A stretch of 64,000 nucleotides of DNA from Pedobacter xixiisoli. Lineage in GTDB: Bacteria; Bacteroidota; Bacteroidia; Sphingobacteriales; Sphingobacteriaceae. Each line of letters begins with the position of its first letter. Position 1 is the stretch's first letter. The translations under genes and the position numbers were made by a program. The notes under the pieces are model-generated. The model saw nothing but the letters and a program-made list of their open reading frames with translations, made no database searches and was not told the origin of the DNA. This document shows, piece after piece, positions 26,385 to 36,027 of this stretch. Where the stretch lies: assembly GCF_900215335.1 (NCBI RefSeq), contig NZ_OCMT01000001.1, positions 248,001-312,000 on the forward strand. Reading direction: 5' to 3'.

Positions 26385-27566
26385 ATGAATTATTTTGTAG
26401 ACAAAAGAGGTTATTATGGTGATTTTGGAGGTGCTTACATCCCCGAAATGCTGTACCCAAACGTAGAAGAACTGCGCCAAAAATATCAATCGGTAATTGA
26501 TGACGAACAATTCCAGCAAGAGTTTAAAGCTTTATTAAAGGATTATGTTGGAAGACCTTCGCCATTGTATTTGGCTAAAAGATTGTCGGAAAAGTACGGT
26601 GCAAATATTTTCTTAAAAAGAGAAGACTTAAACCATACTGGAGCGCATAAAATTAACAACACTATTGGTCAGATTTTATTGGCAGAAAAGTTAGGCAAAA
26701 AACGTATCATCGCGGAAACTGGTGCTGGGCAACATGGTGTAGCAACGGCTACAGTTTGTGCTTTGCGTGGTTTAGAATGTGTGGTTTATATGGGCGAAGT
26801 AGATATCAAACGTCAAGCCCCGAATGTGGCCCGCATGAAAATGTTGGGTGCCAAGGTAGTCCCAGCTACTTCAGGTAGTAAAACTTTGAAAGATGCAACT
26901 AATGAAGCCATGAGAGATTGGATTGCGAATCCTGTAGATACACATTACATCATTGGTTCTGTAGTTGGTCCACATCCTTATCCGGATATGGTGGCTCAAT
27001 TTCAATCTATTATCTCTTTCGAAACTAAAAAGCAACTGCAAGAACAAACTGGTAGCGAACTGGCTGATTATGTATTGGCTTGTGTAGGCGGTGGTAGCAA
27101 TGCCATGGGCATGTTCTATCATTTTATTGATGATGAAAGTGTAAAATTGATTGCTGTGGAAGCTGCAGGTAAAGGTGTAGATAGCGGATTTTCTGCAGCG
27201 ACGACTACCTTAGGCAAAGAAGGGGTGTTGCATGGTAGCAGAAGTATTTTGATGCAAACCGAAGATGGACAGGTGGTGGAACCACATTCGGTTTCAGCTG
27301 GATTGGATTACCCTGGAATCGGTCCACAACATGCCCATTTATTTAAAACTGGCAGAGGATTGTACGCTTCTATCACAGATGACGAAGCTTTGCAGGCAGG
27401 TTTGCTTTTAACGCAGTACGAGGGAATTATTCCGGCAATTGAAAGTGCACACGCTTTAGCTTACCTTGAAAAAATGGAATTTAAAGGCGGAGAGAATGTA
27501 GTGGTTTGTCTTTCGGGCAGGGGCGATAAGGATATGGAAACGTATATGAAATATTTTAATTTATAA
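26385..27566 (+). CDS. trpB: Tryptophan synthase beta subunit
   Basis: 393 residues. It makes tryptophan from serine and indole delivered from TrpA. PLP is bound through Lys89 in [10 protein letters not shown], and the phosphate cup is [26 protein letters not shown] is the conserved N-terminal stretch. Co-transcribed with trpD, trpF and trpA, with hairpins in the gaps on both sides. Confidence 0.97.
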   Translation: MNYFVDKRGYYGDFGGAYIPEMLYPNVEELRQKYQSVIDDEQFQQEFKALLKDYVGRPSPLYLAKRLSEKYGANIFLKREDLNHTGAHKINNTIGQILLAEKLGKKRIIAETGAGQHGVATATVCALRGLECVVYMGEVDIKRQAPNVARMKMLGAKVVPATSGSKTLKDATNEAMRDWIANPVDTHYIIGSVVGPHPYPDMVAQFQSIISFETKKQLQEQTGSELADYVLACVGGGSNAMGMFYHFIDDESVKLIAVEAAGKGVDSGFSAATTTLGKEGVLHGSRSILMQTEDGQVVEPHSVSAGLDYPGIGPQHAHLFKTGRGLYASITDDEALQAGLLLTQYEGIIPAIESAHALAYLEKMEFKGGENVVVCLSGRGDKDMETYMKYFNL

Positions 27567-27575
27567 AGCAATATC

Positions 27576-27636
27576 GTCATTGCGAGGCACGAAGCAATCT
27601 CTATCGCTTCAAGATTGCTTCGTGCCTCGCAATGAC
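27576..27636. repeat. Hairpin element between trpB and trpA (GTCATTnCGA family)
   Basis: Perfect 25-bp inverted arms (27576-27600 and 27612-27636) around an 11-base loop; the outer part reads GTCATTGCGAGGCACGAAG. It begins nine bases after the trpB stop and ends 14 bases before trpA. Related elements occur at 28525-28592 and 43038-43113. Confidence 0.9.
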
Positions 27637-27650
27637 GGCAAAGAAATGTC

Positions 27651-28421
27651 ATGAACAGACTTCAACAATTATTTGAAAAAGAACAGAAAGGTTTGCTTTC
27701 TATCTATTATACAGCGGGGTATCCAAACTTAGGTGATACCTTAAAAATTGCAGAAACATTAGAACAATCTGGTGCTGACTTTCTGGAAATTGGTTTTCCC
27801 TATTCGGACCCCGTAGCTGACGGACCAGTAATACAAGCTAGCAGTAAAAAAGCTTTAGATAGCGGGATGACTTTGCCAATTTTATTTGAGAAGCTCAAAG
27901 ATTTACGCCAAAAAGTAAGTATTCCAATTTTATTAATGGGCTACGTAAATGTGGTGCTGCAATATGGTGTAGAAGAATTTTGTAAAAGATGCCAAGAAGT
28001 AGGCATAGATGGTTGTATCATTCCGGATTTACCGATGTACGAATATGAGGAAATGTACCAAACTAGCTTTAAAAAGTACGGCATAAGTAATATCTTTTTG
28101 GTGACACCTCAAACTTCAGAAGAGCGTATCCGTAAGATTGACGGATTGAGTAATGCTTTTATTTATTTGGTATCTTCTGCGGCAACAACTGGTGGTAATC
28201 TATCAGTTTCTGAGAGCTCTGCAGCGTATTTCAAACGCATAGCGGATATGAAATTGAAAAACCCATTTGTGATAGGGTTTGGTATTTCGAATAGAGAAAC
28301 ATTTGACGCCGCTAATGAATACGCAAGTGGTGCTATTATTGGTAGTGCTTTCGTTAAAAATATCGATAGAAATAATTTAGAGGGAAGTATTAAGACTTTT
28401 ATGAAGCAATTTAGATCCTAA
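27651..28421 (+). CDS. trpA: Tryptophan synthase alpha subunit
   Basis: 256 residues, TIM barrel releasing indole from indole-3-glycerol phosphate. The catalytic acids are Glu46 in LEIGFPYSDP and Asp57 in ADGPVIQ, both present. GFGISNRETF near the C terminus binds phosphate. Last trp gene; followed by a hairpin at 28433. Confidence 0.97.
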   Translation: MNRLQQLFEKEQKGLLSIYYTAGYPNLGDTLKIAETLEQSGADFLEIGFPYSDPVADGPVIQASSKKALDSGMTLPILFEKLKDLRQKVSIPILLMGYVNVVLQYGVEEFCKRCQEVGIDGCIIPDLPMYEYEEMYQTSFKKYGISNIFLVTPQTSEERIRKIDGLSNAFIYLVSSAATTGGNLSVSESSAAYFKRIADMKLKNPFVIGFGISNRETFDAANEYASGAIIGSAFVKNIDRNNLEGSIKTFMKQFRS

Positions 28422-28432
28422 TACTTTATTAG

Positions 28433-28461
28433 ACCTATAAGGTTTTTGAAACCTTATAGGT
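28433..28461. repeat. Hairpin just after trpA
   Basis: ACCTATAAGGTTT and AAACCTTATAGGT form a perfect 13-bp stem with a three-base loop. It could end trpDFBA mRNA or protect its 3' end. The following bases are not strongly T-rich. The form is that of a Bacteroidota interspersed hairpin. Confidence 0.75.
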
Positions 28462-28524
28462 TTGATGTAATCTTTATTTCTTTCGACTCGATACTACGAA
28501 GCAATCCTTTTTACAATGTCTACT

Positions 28525-28592
28525 GTCATTCCGAGGAACGAGAAATCTATTTAACTATGATTTATAACCGACTCCTAGTACCTCGGAATGAC
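28525..28592. repeat. Decayed GTCATTnCGA hairpin element
   Basis: The left arm GTCATTCCGAGG (28525-28536) pairs with CCTCGGAATGAC (28581-28592). The inner part GAACGAGAAATCT of the left arm is similar to the elements at 27576 and 43038, but its partner is no longer complementary. Confidence 0.7.
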
Positions 28593-28648
28593 AAAGTTGT
28601 GTAATGCTGCTAGTCGGCAATGCAAATCCAGAGCAGATGTTAGCAAGG

Positions 28649-29400
28649 TCAATTTTCATTGATATAATCTACCGCTTCTTGCTGAGTTAGCACAGCAAAA
28701 TCCTTGTATCTTTCATGAACATCAATAATTTCAGCATGGCTTTTTCGACTAGATCTTTATTTTTACAAGTTTTAAGGTGAGCAATTACCGTAGCCAAACA
28801 TCCTTTTTTATAAGCGATTTTACCTATGACATGAACTAAAGTGCTACTTACTCGTTTAGTAGGGTCGTTTTCTAATTGTTGTAACAAAGGCAAGATCTCC
28901 TGAGGATATTTTCTGCCACGCAACTCAATACCGTGACAAATTTCTCTTCTAATTTCTTTATCTGGATGATGTAAATAAGTTGCTACCCAGGTCAATACCG
29001 GTGTTGGATTTACTGCTCCCATCTTTTTAACTGAACCAATCACTGCATTTCTTGCCGAGTGATGAGCATCCAGTAAACCGTTATCGAAGAAATGTTGGAC
29101 CACTTCAAAGTTCTTTTTGCCAATTTCTCCGGCGGCATTGATTACCGTTTGTTATACTGTAAAATCATCATGTTTCCATAGCTTTTCTATTAAAGAAATA
29201 ATAGCTGCCAATAAATTCTGATTTGATTGAAAAATTTTTCCAATAGCTATGTAGGTCGTTTTTCTGATGTAAGTGTCTTCATCTGAAAAATAGGAAAGTA
29301 GGAGGGTAGTCTTTCCATTGGTTAATTCTTCTAGGATGATTCTGTTAATATCAGCAACGAGTTGATTCCTTTCATCTTTAGGTAGATCGTAGAATGCCAT
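28649..29400 (-). pseudogene. Disrupted HEAT-repeat protein
   Basis: A HEAT-repeat (DNA-alkylation-repair-like) protein beginning MAFYDLPKDERNQLVADINR. At codon 83 it meets an in-frame TAA (29152-29154), right after HDDFTV. The frame then continues cleanly through QTVINAAGEIGKKNFEVVQHF and repeats such as DKEIRREICHGIELRG. Near 28727-28745 the frame shifts by one: the frame continuing to 28687 ends in an implausible LMFMKDTRILLC, while the alternate frame reads AEIIDVHERYKDFAVL and runs to the stop at 28649. Two lesions in one gene argue for a real pseudogene, though sequencing error cannot be excluded. Confidence 0.8.
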
Positions 29401-29410
29401 TTCAGTTGAA

Positions 29411-29938
29411 TTAGTATTCCCTAGCTCTAATTTCTTTCAGTTTAGTATCAACGCTGTCCACATAGAGCTCCATTTTAGCGTAGTACTTTTCCGTCTTTTC
29501 GTCTAGTGCTTTATAGATGAGTTCATAATATTTTTTGTTAAGGACGCAGTATTCTTGACAGAGATTTATGGTGGTTTTCATTTCTATTGTAAGCTCCATG
29601 TTTTTTTTGCTCTCTTCTAATACTTCCCAGCTTCTGTTCCAGTAATAAATTCCAATATCCTTAAGATCTGATAAGGATTTTTGCTTGCCAGCTTCGGTAG
29701 TGTCTAATGGGAAAATACCCTGTGCCATGTTAGACATGGAAGAGAAGTCGATCATCATAGCTTCATAAGCTTTGGACTGTGGAGTGTTGGCTGCTAGAGT
29801 TTTAGCTACAACAGTATCCTTTGCTTTTTTAAACTTGTGGTAATATTTACTAATTACCAAAGATGAGGCAATAACGATAATACAAACAGGTATGGCGATG
29901 GCAATTATTACCGTCGTAGATTTAGATTTTAGAGGCAT
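29411..29938 (-). CDS. Uncharacterised membrane-anchored protein
   Basis: 175 residues from the ATG at 29938 (MPLKSKSTTVIIAIAIPVC). This start follows the upstream stop by ten bases, whereas the longer frame to 30013 would run into the acetyltransferase. One N-terminal transmembrane helix (about 8-30) is followed by a helical, charged periplasmic part with KKYYELIYKALDEKTEKYYAK. No recognised domain. It is likely co-transcribed with the acetyltransferase upstream. It ends ten bases before the disrupted HEAT gene. Confidence 0.75.
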   Translation of the reverse strand: MPLKSKSTTVIIAIAIPVCIIVIASSLVISKYYHKFKKAKDTVVAKTLAANTPQSKAYEAMMIDFSSMSNMAQGIFPLDTTEAGKQKSLSDLKDIGIYYWNRSWEVLEESKKNMELTIEMKTTINLCQEYCVLNKKYYELIYKALDEKTEKYYAKMELYVDSVDTKLKEIRAREY

Positions 29939-29948
29939 AAAAAGATGG

Positions 29949-30494
29949 TTAGTTGTTTTGTTTTTCCCATTCCTCTTTAAAGACACGAAGCCAATAGTGA
30001 GGGGTTTTATCATAGTTAAAGGTTTCTATTACTTGCAGACCACATTTTTGTAATATGTTTTTTGAAGCAATGTTGTCTACATCACAAATACCATAAACTA
30101 CTTCTAATTTTAGTGTTTCGAAAGCATATTTTAAACAAGCCTTTGCGGTTTCTGTCGCTACGCCCTTTCCCCAATATTTTTCTATTAATCGATAACCTAA
30201 ATCGTGATAATTAACATGATTATTGGTTAATTCCGTAATCAACTTAAAGCCGGTCCATCCCACAAAATTACCAGTCGACTTTTCGATGATTGCCCATCGG
30301 CCAATGCATAAATCCTCGTATTGTTTTTGAATTAGTCGAATTGTATTTTCAGCTTCCGCAAAGGTTTTTATGGGATGGTTTCCTAAATAAGTATGCACGT
30401 TGGTGTTGCTATCCAATTCGAATATTCCCGCTGCATCTTCAGCTACTAAAGGTCTAATGTAAAAGCGTTCGGTTTCAATAATAATCTGAGCCAT
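29949..30494 (-). CDS. GNAT family N-acetyltransferase
   Basis: 181 residues of the RimJ/RimL-type GNAT fold: RFYIRPLVAEDAAGIFEL at the N terminus, the central GYRLIEKYWGKGVATETAKA with the acetyl-CoA-binding RxxGxGxA-like turn (EKYWGKGVATE), and the typical C-terminal DNIASKNILQKCGL. It transfers acetyl from acetyl-CoA to an amine; substrate unknown. Confidence 0.92.
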   Translation of the reverse strand: MAQIIIETERFYIRPLVAEDAAGIFELDSNTNVHTYLGNHPIKTFAEAENTIRLIQKQYEDLCIGRWAIIEKSTGNFVGWTGFKLITELTNNHVNYHDLGYRLIEKYWGKGVATETAKACLKYAFETLKLEVVYGICDVDNIASKNILQKCGLQVIETFNYDKTPHYWLRVFKEEWEKQNN

Positions 30495-30569
30495 ATGAAG
30501 AGCTATGTATTTCTTTAAAAATAATTAAAACCACAAATACACGTCGTTGTAGTTGCATTATCTATGTTT

Positions 30570-31753
30570 CTATGTGGTGCCAATTTTAACTTTATTGTTT
30601 ACTGATTTTAAAAAGAAAAATCCAGCCAATCCCGAAAATACAGAGGTGCAAAGAATGGCAAATTTTGCGGTAACAATATGTTTAGGATTAGAAAATGAAA
30701 GTATAGAAATGAAAATGGACATGGTAAATCCAATCCCAGCTAGCATACCTACTCCAATGACATGTTTCCAGTTTGCTGCGGTAGGTAGCTTAGCCAATTT
30801 TAGTTTTACGGCGATGAAAGAAAGCAAGCTCACACCGATAGTTTTTCCTGCAAAAAGTCCTAAGATAATACCTAAAGCCAAAGGCGAAATTAAACCTGAA
30901 ATCATTCCTTTTTCAAAAGTGATATTGGTATTTGCTAATGCGAAAAGTGGCATGATGAAGAAGTTGACAGGTTTAGTTAAAGCATGTTCTAGATTCTCTA
31001 ATGGAGATACTTTGCCATTTTCTCCAATAGGGATAGTAAAAGCTAATAGCACACCTGCAATAGTAGCGTGAATACCCGAATGATGCATGAAATACCAAAG
31101 GAAAACTCCAGGTACTAAATAAAGCCAAAGTGATTTGATTTTGAAATAATTCAAAGTGAAAAGTGCAGCTACACTGGCCGCTGCTATATATAATTCTTGC
31201 CAATGTATTTGTTCACTATAAAACACGGCAATCACCAAAATAGCTCCTAAATCATCAGCGATGGCTAGAGCAGCTAAAAATATTTTTAAGGATGATGGGA
31301 CGTTTTTACCTAGCATTGCAATAATAGCCAGTGCAAAGGCAATATCTGTTGCCATGGGAATTCCCAAGCCTCCTGCTGTATCGGTTCCTTTGTTAATGAT
31401 AAAATAAATCCCGGCTGGAACAAGCATGCCACCTACAGCTGCCAAAACGGGTAAACTAGCTTTTTGTATGCTTGAAAGTTCTCCACCAATTAATTCTCTC
31501 TTGATTTCAAGCCCTACCAAAAGAAAAATACAGCCATTAAGCCGTCGTTTATCCATAAAGAAATGCTGTAATTAATCCATGTGCTGCCTATATTAAAACC
31601 AATGTTGTAATTCAGTAACTGCTCAAATGGTTTTGCCGCATTAGAATTTGCAATAACTAAAGAAATGATCACACAAATCATCAATAGAATTCCGCCTGTT
31701 TTTTCAGAGTTAAAGAAGTTCTTGAATATAGTGGAATTGATTTTCTGAGCCAT
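30570..31753 (-). pseudogene. nhaA: Na+/H+ antiporter NhaA, frameshifted
   Basis: The N-terminal part (31753 to about 31526) reads MAQKINSTIFKNFF through LWINDGLMAVFFFW and stops. The remainder of NhaA (VGLEIKRELIGGELSSIQKA onward) continues one frame over and ends at 30570. One base missing in the run TTTTTCTTTT (31519-31528 on the plus strand as AAAAGAAAAA) restores FFFLVGLEIKREL, a core NhaA motif. Total length would be about 394 residues, normal for NhaA, and the antiporter residues (LAIADDLGAI) are intact. It could be a true mutation or a homopolymer sequencing error. Confidence 0.85.
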
Positions 31754-31780
31754 ATCGCTAAATTAAATAATTATTCAACA

Positions 31781-31814
31781 AAAAAGGCTTTTGGTTAGTT
31801 CCAAAAGCCTTTTT
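31781..31814 (-). terminator. Terminator after the T9SS-exported nuclease-like gene
   Basis: AAAAAGGCTTTTGG and CCAAAAGCCTTTTT form a 14-bp stem with a six-base loop, T-rich on both strands. It lies 18 bp beyond the stop codon at 31833 and can act in both directions. Confidence 0.88.
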
Positions 31815-31832
31815 AATCAATTGTTAAATTAC

Positions 31833-34800
31833 TTATTGTTTAATGAATTTGGCTTTGTGTTGCTGTCCGTCAACTGTTAATTGTAGGATATAAACGCCGG
31901 TAGTAAGTTGGTTTATTTTGCTGTTCAGTTTTTGATTTAACGAACTAATAGAACCAGTTTCTCTTAAAATTACTTTGCCATCTATTGCACTAACCAACAT
32001 CTGCACAGCGGCACTTTCTGTTGCCAAGCTGAATGCCGTTTTGTTGATAACTGGGTTAGGGTAAATTTTAAGGACATTTTCTTTCAAGTTGGCAAACTTT
32101 ACAGATTTAATTTCCGAATAAGAATATTTACCATTGAAATCTGTTTGTTTCAATCTGTAGTAATTTGTTCCATTAATCGGATTTTCATCAACTACGTTGT
32201 AATTTCTAACTTCTTCACTGTTGCCAGCACCTTTTACAGTTTTAATCGTTATGAAGTTTACACCATCTGTCGAGCGTCCAACCGTAAAGTAATCATTGTT
32301 GGTTTCGGTAAGCGTGGTCCATTTAATATTAGTAACGTTACCATTTGCTGTAGCGTCAAAGTTTTCTAATTTTATTGGAAGTGTACCTACTGGAAAACTA
32401 AACCTCGAATACACTGCTAAGTGGTCGGAAGTGTTAGAACTATAACCAGAGATATAATCTCTTGCATCTTCTATTGCTGTAGAATTAGCAGCATAAAATG
32501 CATTCAGTTCATTTGAAACAATAATATTATCAATCATGCTTGGGTTGGTACTGCCAACATAAGTTCCTTTGCTTGCTTGCAGAAGTGGTAAGGTTAAGGC
32601 AGTATAGCCATTACTTGTGAACACTCCAAATGGAGAAGTTTGTCCAGAAGCGATAGACCCTAATACTAAGTCGTTGTAATCGCCAACAATTGCGTTGTTT
32701 TCTCCAGGATATTGTGCTGCTAAAGAATCTCTAAGCACTTGTACGTCAAATTTCCTTCTATTATAATCAGCGGGTGTGCTACCAGATTTTGCATGGATAA
32801 CCACCACGTTTACTTTTTTCTTTAAGCCATCTAAAGTAGTTACGTTAAATGTTCCTATAAAAGGTAAACGTCCAGATGACCAGAAACTATCGCTAATTGT
32901 GTTTGTATTACCAGCTACTGCATCTTTGTATAAACCTACAAACATTGCTCTAAAACCAACGGTATCAACTGTTGCAGAGTTGTAAATGAAACCAATTTTT
33001 TGGGCAGGGAAAGGGTCTGTACTATTATTCGGTTTAATTGAATAAGAATAAACCTGAGATATTTTCTTTTTGTAGGTGTTTGGTAAAGTCGCTAACAATT
33101 CGTCAACTGCATTTTCATCAGAAATCTCCTGAATTCCAATTACATCTGGTAACATCTTTGCGTAAACAATAGATGCATTGCTGATTTGCTGGGTTCTATT
33201 GGCAGGTCCATAATTTGGAATTGTAGTTCCATTTCCGAAAAATTCCATATTCCAGGTAGCCAAATCAAATGTGTTTGCTTTTAAAAGTGAGCTTCCCTTT
33301 AATTGTGGTCCGTTTGCATTAAGTCCGGTACCCGAGAAAGTTAAAGTGGTGGTAATTTGAGCTGCTGCGCTCGATGGTTTAAATCTAGCATAAACAGTTT
33401 TTGCACTTACGGCATCTGCTTGTGGTACAACAATACTAGCTTGAAAAGTATTGTCATCTAACGAAAGCTCAAAATCACCTGTAGCGTTAATGGTAATGTC
33501 GCCATAGCCGGAAGAAGTAAAAGTAAATGATTCGCTTGGCGATAATGCTCCAATATTAGTTTCTGCGAAGCTGATGGTGTTTGTAGGTATGCTTGAAGTA
33601 GCCGTTTGATTAGTTAATGAAAAATCATCAATTCTCCACTCTGCTGCGTTTGAATTACTTGCAGTTTCTGTAACGTATCTAAAAGCGATATAAGTAGCTG
33701 CGGTTTTATAAGCAGATAAATCTAGGTTGTTTGATTTTGTCCAAGTACCCGTAGTGGTAGGTAGTCCTGGAGAAGTAATCTCTGTCCAATCAGCTAAGTT
33801 GATAGTTCCAGAACCATTGTAAGTAGTTGATACATATACTTTGATATCTGGTCCAGTAAACCATTTTCTAGTCCAGAAATTAACAATAGGAAAGTTGGCG
33901 AATGAAGTTAAGTTCATTTTTGGACTGATTAACCAGTCATCACTTGGTTGGTTACCATCTCCATCAGTTTCAGTTTCGCTATACCCATTCATGTAAGCTG
34001 CACCGACCGAACGTGCGTTAGAAGTAGTGTGTTCCCATGTTTTTACTGAGCCTTTTACACTTACTGGTTTCCAATAAGAAGTATTCAAGTAATTTGCATC
34101 GTCAAAATTTTGAGTATAATCTGCAGTGATTTGAAAATTAGGATCTAAGCCAACACCAGTTAAGGCAACATTGGTTGCGGTTGACGTGCCACCTCCAGTG
34201 ATGGCGATGATGCCATTTGTTGTAACAACCGTTGTTGGACTATACTTTACATAAATAGTAGTGTTGCTCGAATTTAAATCAGCTTGGGTATAGCTTAAAG
34301 ATTGCTCAAAGGTGCCTCCGCTTGTTTTCGAAATGCTGAAAGGAGCAGAAGTAACAACAGATGTGTTTACATTGGTAAGATTTGAATAGTTTAAAACAAA
34401 GCTTCTTTCTGAAGAAACTGTGTTAATGTTTTGCCCTCCAAATGAGATAGAAGTGGGATCTGCCGAAAATTCTGGATCAGTAGGGTTAGGAGTTATGCTA
34501 AAATTATCAATTCCCATACCGTCATCGGCACCAGTAGCATCAAAATCTGAAAATCTAATCCAAAAAGTTGCATCAGCAGGAATATTTAATCCAGTTATGG
34601 TATAAGATATATTTGAACTATGTATCACAGATCCGTTAGCCGTAGCGGTTTGAGCAGTGTTTTCATAGTCAAGCTGGCTAACTGCAGTATAAGTTCCTGC
34701 ATTTAAAGCTGTAGCATTTGTACTATAAGCAAATTCAATTTTATCACTTCTGTTAGCATTTCCTACTCTCCACGTTTTACCGATGTAAGAAATTTTAAGT

Positions 34801-35153
34801 TTGGTAATTGCTGTTCCAGTTTCATTTTTAAATGAAGCACCAATGGTAGTTGTTAATGTACCGCTTCTTAGCATGCCAAAAGTTCGCTCCGAAGAACCAG
34901 TAGCGCCAAAACTATAAGTATCAGCAGTATTACTACTACCAGTTCCAGCAGTATAAATAGAATTTAAATTTGCGCTCGTACCAGTTTCTAAAAACGTCCA
35001 CCCGGTAGGTAACGCTGTACCAGTACCACTTAAAGCTAATGTATTAAAATCTTCTACCTTTGCTGTCCCTGCTGTAGATAGTATTACTTGGCAATTCCCA
35101 TCTAAATATGCGAAGCCAATAAGTAGTAAAATAGAGAGTAAAAGTTTCTTCAT
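31833..35153 (-). CDS. T9SS-exported endonuclease/exonuclease/phosphatase family protein
   Basis: 1106 residues from the ATG at 35153 (MKKLLLSILLLIGF signal peptide); an in-frame Met six codons earlier is less likely. In order: an N-terminal beta-sandwich (about 30-230), Ig-like/lamin-type segments, a choice-of-anchor J-like stretch (about 350-530), another sandwich (about 540-620), and an EEP domain (about 630-920, with DLATWNMEFFG, DVIGIQEI and the terminal TSDHLAVYSRF). The end is a T9SS type A sorting signal (LKIYPNPVINKTAFSL). It is secreted through type IX secretion and probably cell-surface attached. It may cleave nucleic acid or phosphate esters. Confidence 0.92.
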   Translation of the reverse strand: MKKLLLSILLLIGFAYLDGNCQVILSTAGTAKVEDFNTLALSGTGTALPTGWTFLETGTSANLNSIYTAGTGSSNTADTYSFGATGSSERTFGMLRSGTLTTTIGASFKNETGTAITKLKISYIGKTWRVGNANRSDKIEFAYSTNATALNAGTYTAVSQLDYENTAQTATANGSVIHSSNISYTITGLNIPADATFWIRFSDFDATGADDGMGIDNFSITPNPTDPEFSADPTSISFGGQNINTVSSERSFVLNYSNLTNVNTSVVTSAPFSISKTSGGTFEQSLSYTQADLNSSNTTIYVKYSPTTVVTTNGIIAITGGGTSTATNVALTGVGLDPNFQITADYTQNFDDANYLNTSYWKPVSVKGSVKTWEHTTSNARSVGAAYMNGYSETETDGDGNQPSDDWLISPKMNLTSFANFPIVNFWTRKWFTGPDIKVYVSTTYNGSGTINLADWTEITSPGLPTTTGTWTKSNNLDLSAYKTAATYIAFRYVTETASNSNAAEWRIDDFSLTNQTATSSIPTNTISFAETNIGALSPSESFTFTSSGYGDITINATGDFELSLDDNTFQASIVVPQADAVSAKTVYARFKPSSAAAQITTTLTFSGTGLNANGPQLKGSSLLKANTFDLATWNMEFFGNGTTIPNYGPANRTQQISNASIVYAKMLPDVIGIQEISDENAVDELLATLPNTYKKKISQVYSYSIKPNNSTDPFPAQKIGFIYNSATVDTVGFRAMFVGLYKDAVAGNTNTISDSFWSSGRLPFIGTFNVTTLDGLKKKVNVVVIHAKSGSTPADYNRRKFDVQVLRDSLAAQYPGENNAIVGDYNDLVLGSIASGQTSPFGVFTSNGYTALTLPLLQASKGTYVGSTNPSMIDNIIVSNELNAFYAANSTAIEDARDYISGYSSNTSDHLAVYSRFSFPVGTLPIKLENFDATANGNVTNIKWTTLTETNNDYFTVGRSTDGVNFITIKTVKGAGNSEEVRNYNVVDENPINGTNYYRLKQTDFNGKYSYSEIKSVKFANLKENVLKIYPNPVINKTAFSLATESAAVQMLVSAIDGKVILRETGSISSLNQKLNSKINQLTTGVYILQLTVDGQQHKAKFIKQ

Positions 35154-35250
35154 ATCTTTCTTTTTAAACAAATAAGTTGTAAAGCTACGAAGAGAATTTT
35201 TGCGTTTATGTTAAATTAATATTAACAAATAATCTAATTTTCAACAATTA

Positions 35251-35871
35251 CTATAAATAGTCCTCAATATCTCCTTTTCCCTCGCGAATCACCTCGAAAT
35301 CACCACTGGTACAGTCAATAACAGTAGAGGCTTCATTATCGCCATAACCACCATCAATCACTAAATCTACCAAGTCTTCGTATTTTTCGTGTATTAATTC
35401 TGGGTCGGTAGAATACTCAATTACTTCATCATCATCCTTAATAGAAGTAGAGATAATTGGATTGCCCAAAGCTGCTACAATTTGACGAGCGACATTATTG
35501 TCGGGCACACGAATACCAACCGTTTTTTTATTAGAACTTAGCAGTTTTGGAACATTATTATTCGCATTAAAAATAAACGTGAAAGGCCCAGGTAAAGCTT
35601 TTTTGAGTACTCTAAAAACAGTAGTGTCTATAGGTTTGATGTAATCGGAGATATGTCTTAAATCAGAACAGATAAAAGAAAAATTAGCTTTTTCAGGTTT
35701 AATGCCCCTAATTTTACAGATTTTCTCGATAGCCTTATGGTTGGTAATATCACAACCTAAACCATATACCGTATCTGTAGGGTAAATGATAAGTCCACCT
35801 TTTTTAAGTACTTCCACGGCTTGTTCTATCGCCTTGGGATTTGGGTTTTCCGGATATATTCTGATAAGCAT
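35251..35871 (-). CDS. tsaC: Threonylcarbamoyl-AMP synthase (Sua5/YrdC family)
   Basis: 206 residues from the ATG at 35871 (MLIRIYPENPNPKAI); a Met five codons upstream is less typical. The YrdC motifs are GGLIIYPTDTVYGLGCD, KIRGIKPEKANFSF, LPGPFTFIF and KKTVGIRVPDN. The enzyme makes threonylcarbamoyl-AMP for the t6A modification of tRNAs reading ANN codons. Short YrdC-only form, without the Sua5 extension. Cytoplasmic. Confidence 0.93.
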   Translation of the reverse strand: MLIRIYPENPNPKAIEQAVEVLKKGGLIIYPTDTVYGLGCDITNHKAIEKICKIRGIKPEKANFSFICSDLRHISDYIKPIDTTVFRVLKKALPGPFTFIFNANNNVPKLLSSNKKTVGIRVPDNNVARQIVAALGNPIISTSIKDDDEVIEYSTDPELIHEKYEDLVDLVIDGGYGDNEASTVIDCTSGDFEVIREGKGDIEDYL

Positions 35872-36027
35872 TTGTAAAAATAACAAAATGATGCGGTACT
35901 TGTTTCGGTATCGACCTTTATATTGTTACTTTAGCAAAAAACGAACAAAATAGCCATCTTAAATAACTTGTTTTACTTAAAATGAGAGTAAAAGTTATAA
36001 AAATGGCAAAACATTAATTTAATTGAG

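Noticed and set aside
30553..31071. 172-codon frame antisense to nhaA
   Set aside because: It mirrors the real NhaA frame and lacks its own start context, domains or composition.
31514..31753. Programmed frameshift in nhaA
   Set aside because: Programmed frameshifts are not known for nhaA, and a single lost base in a T-run explains the break.
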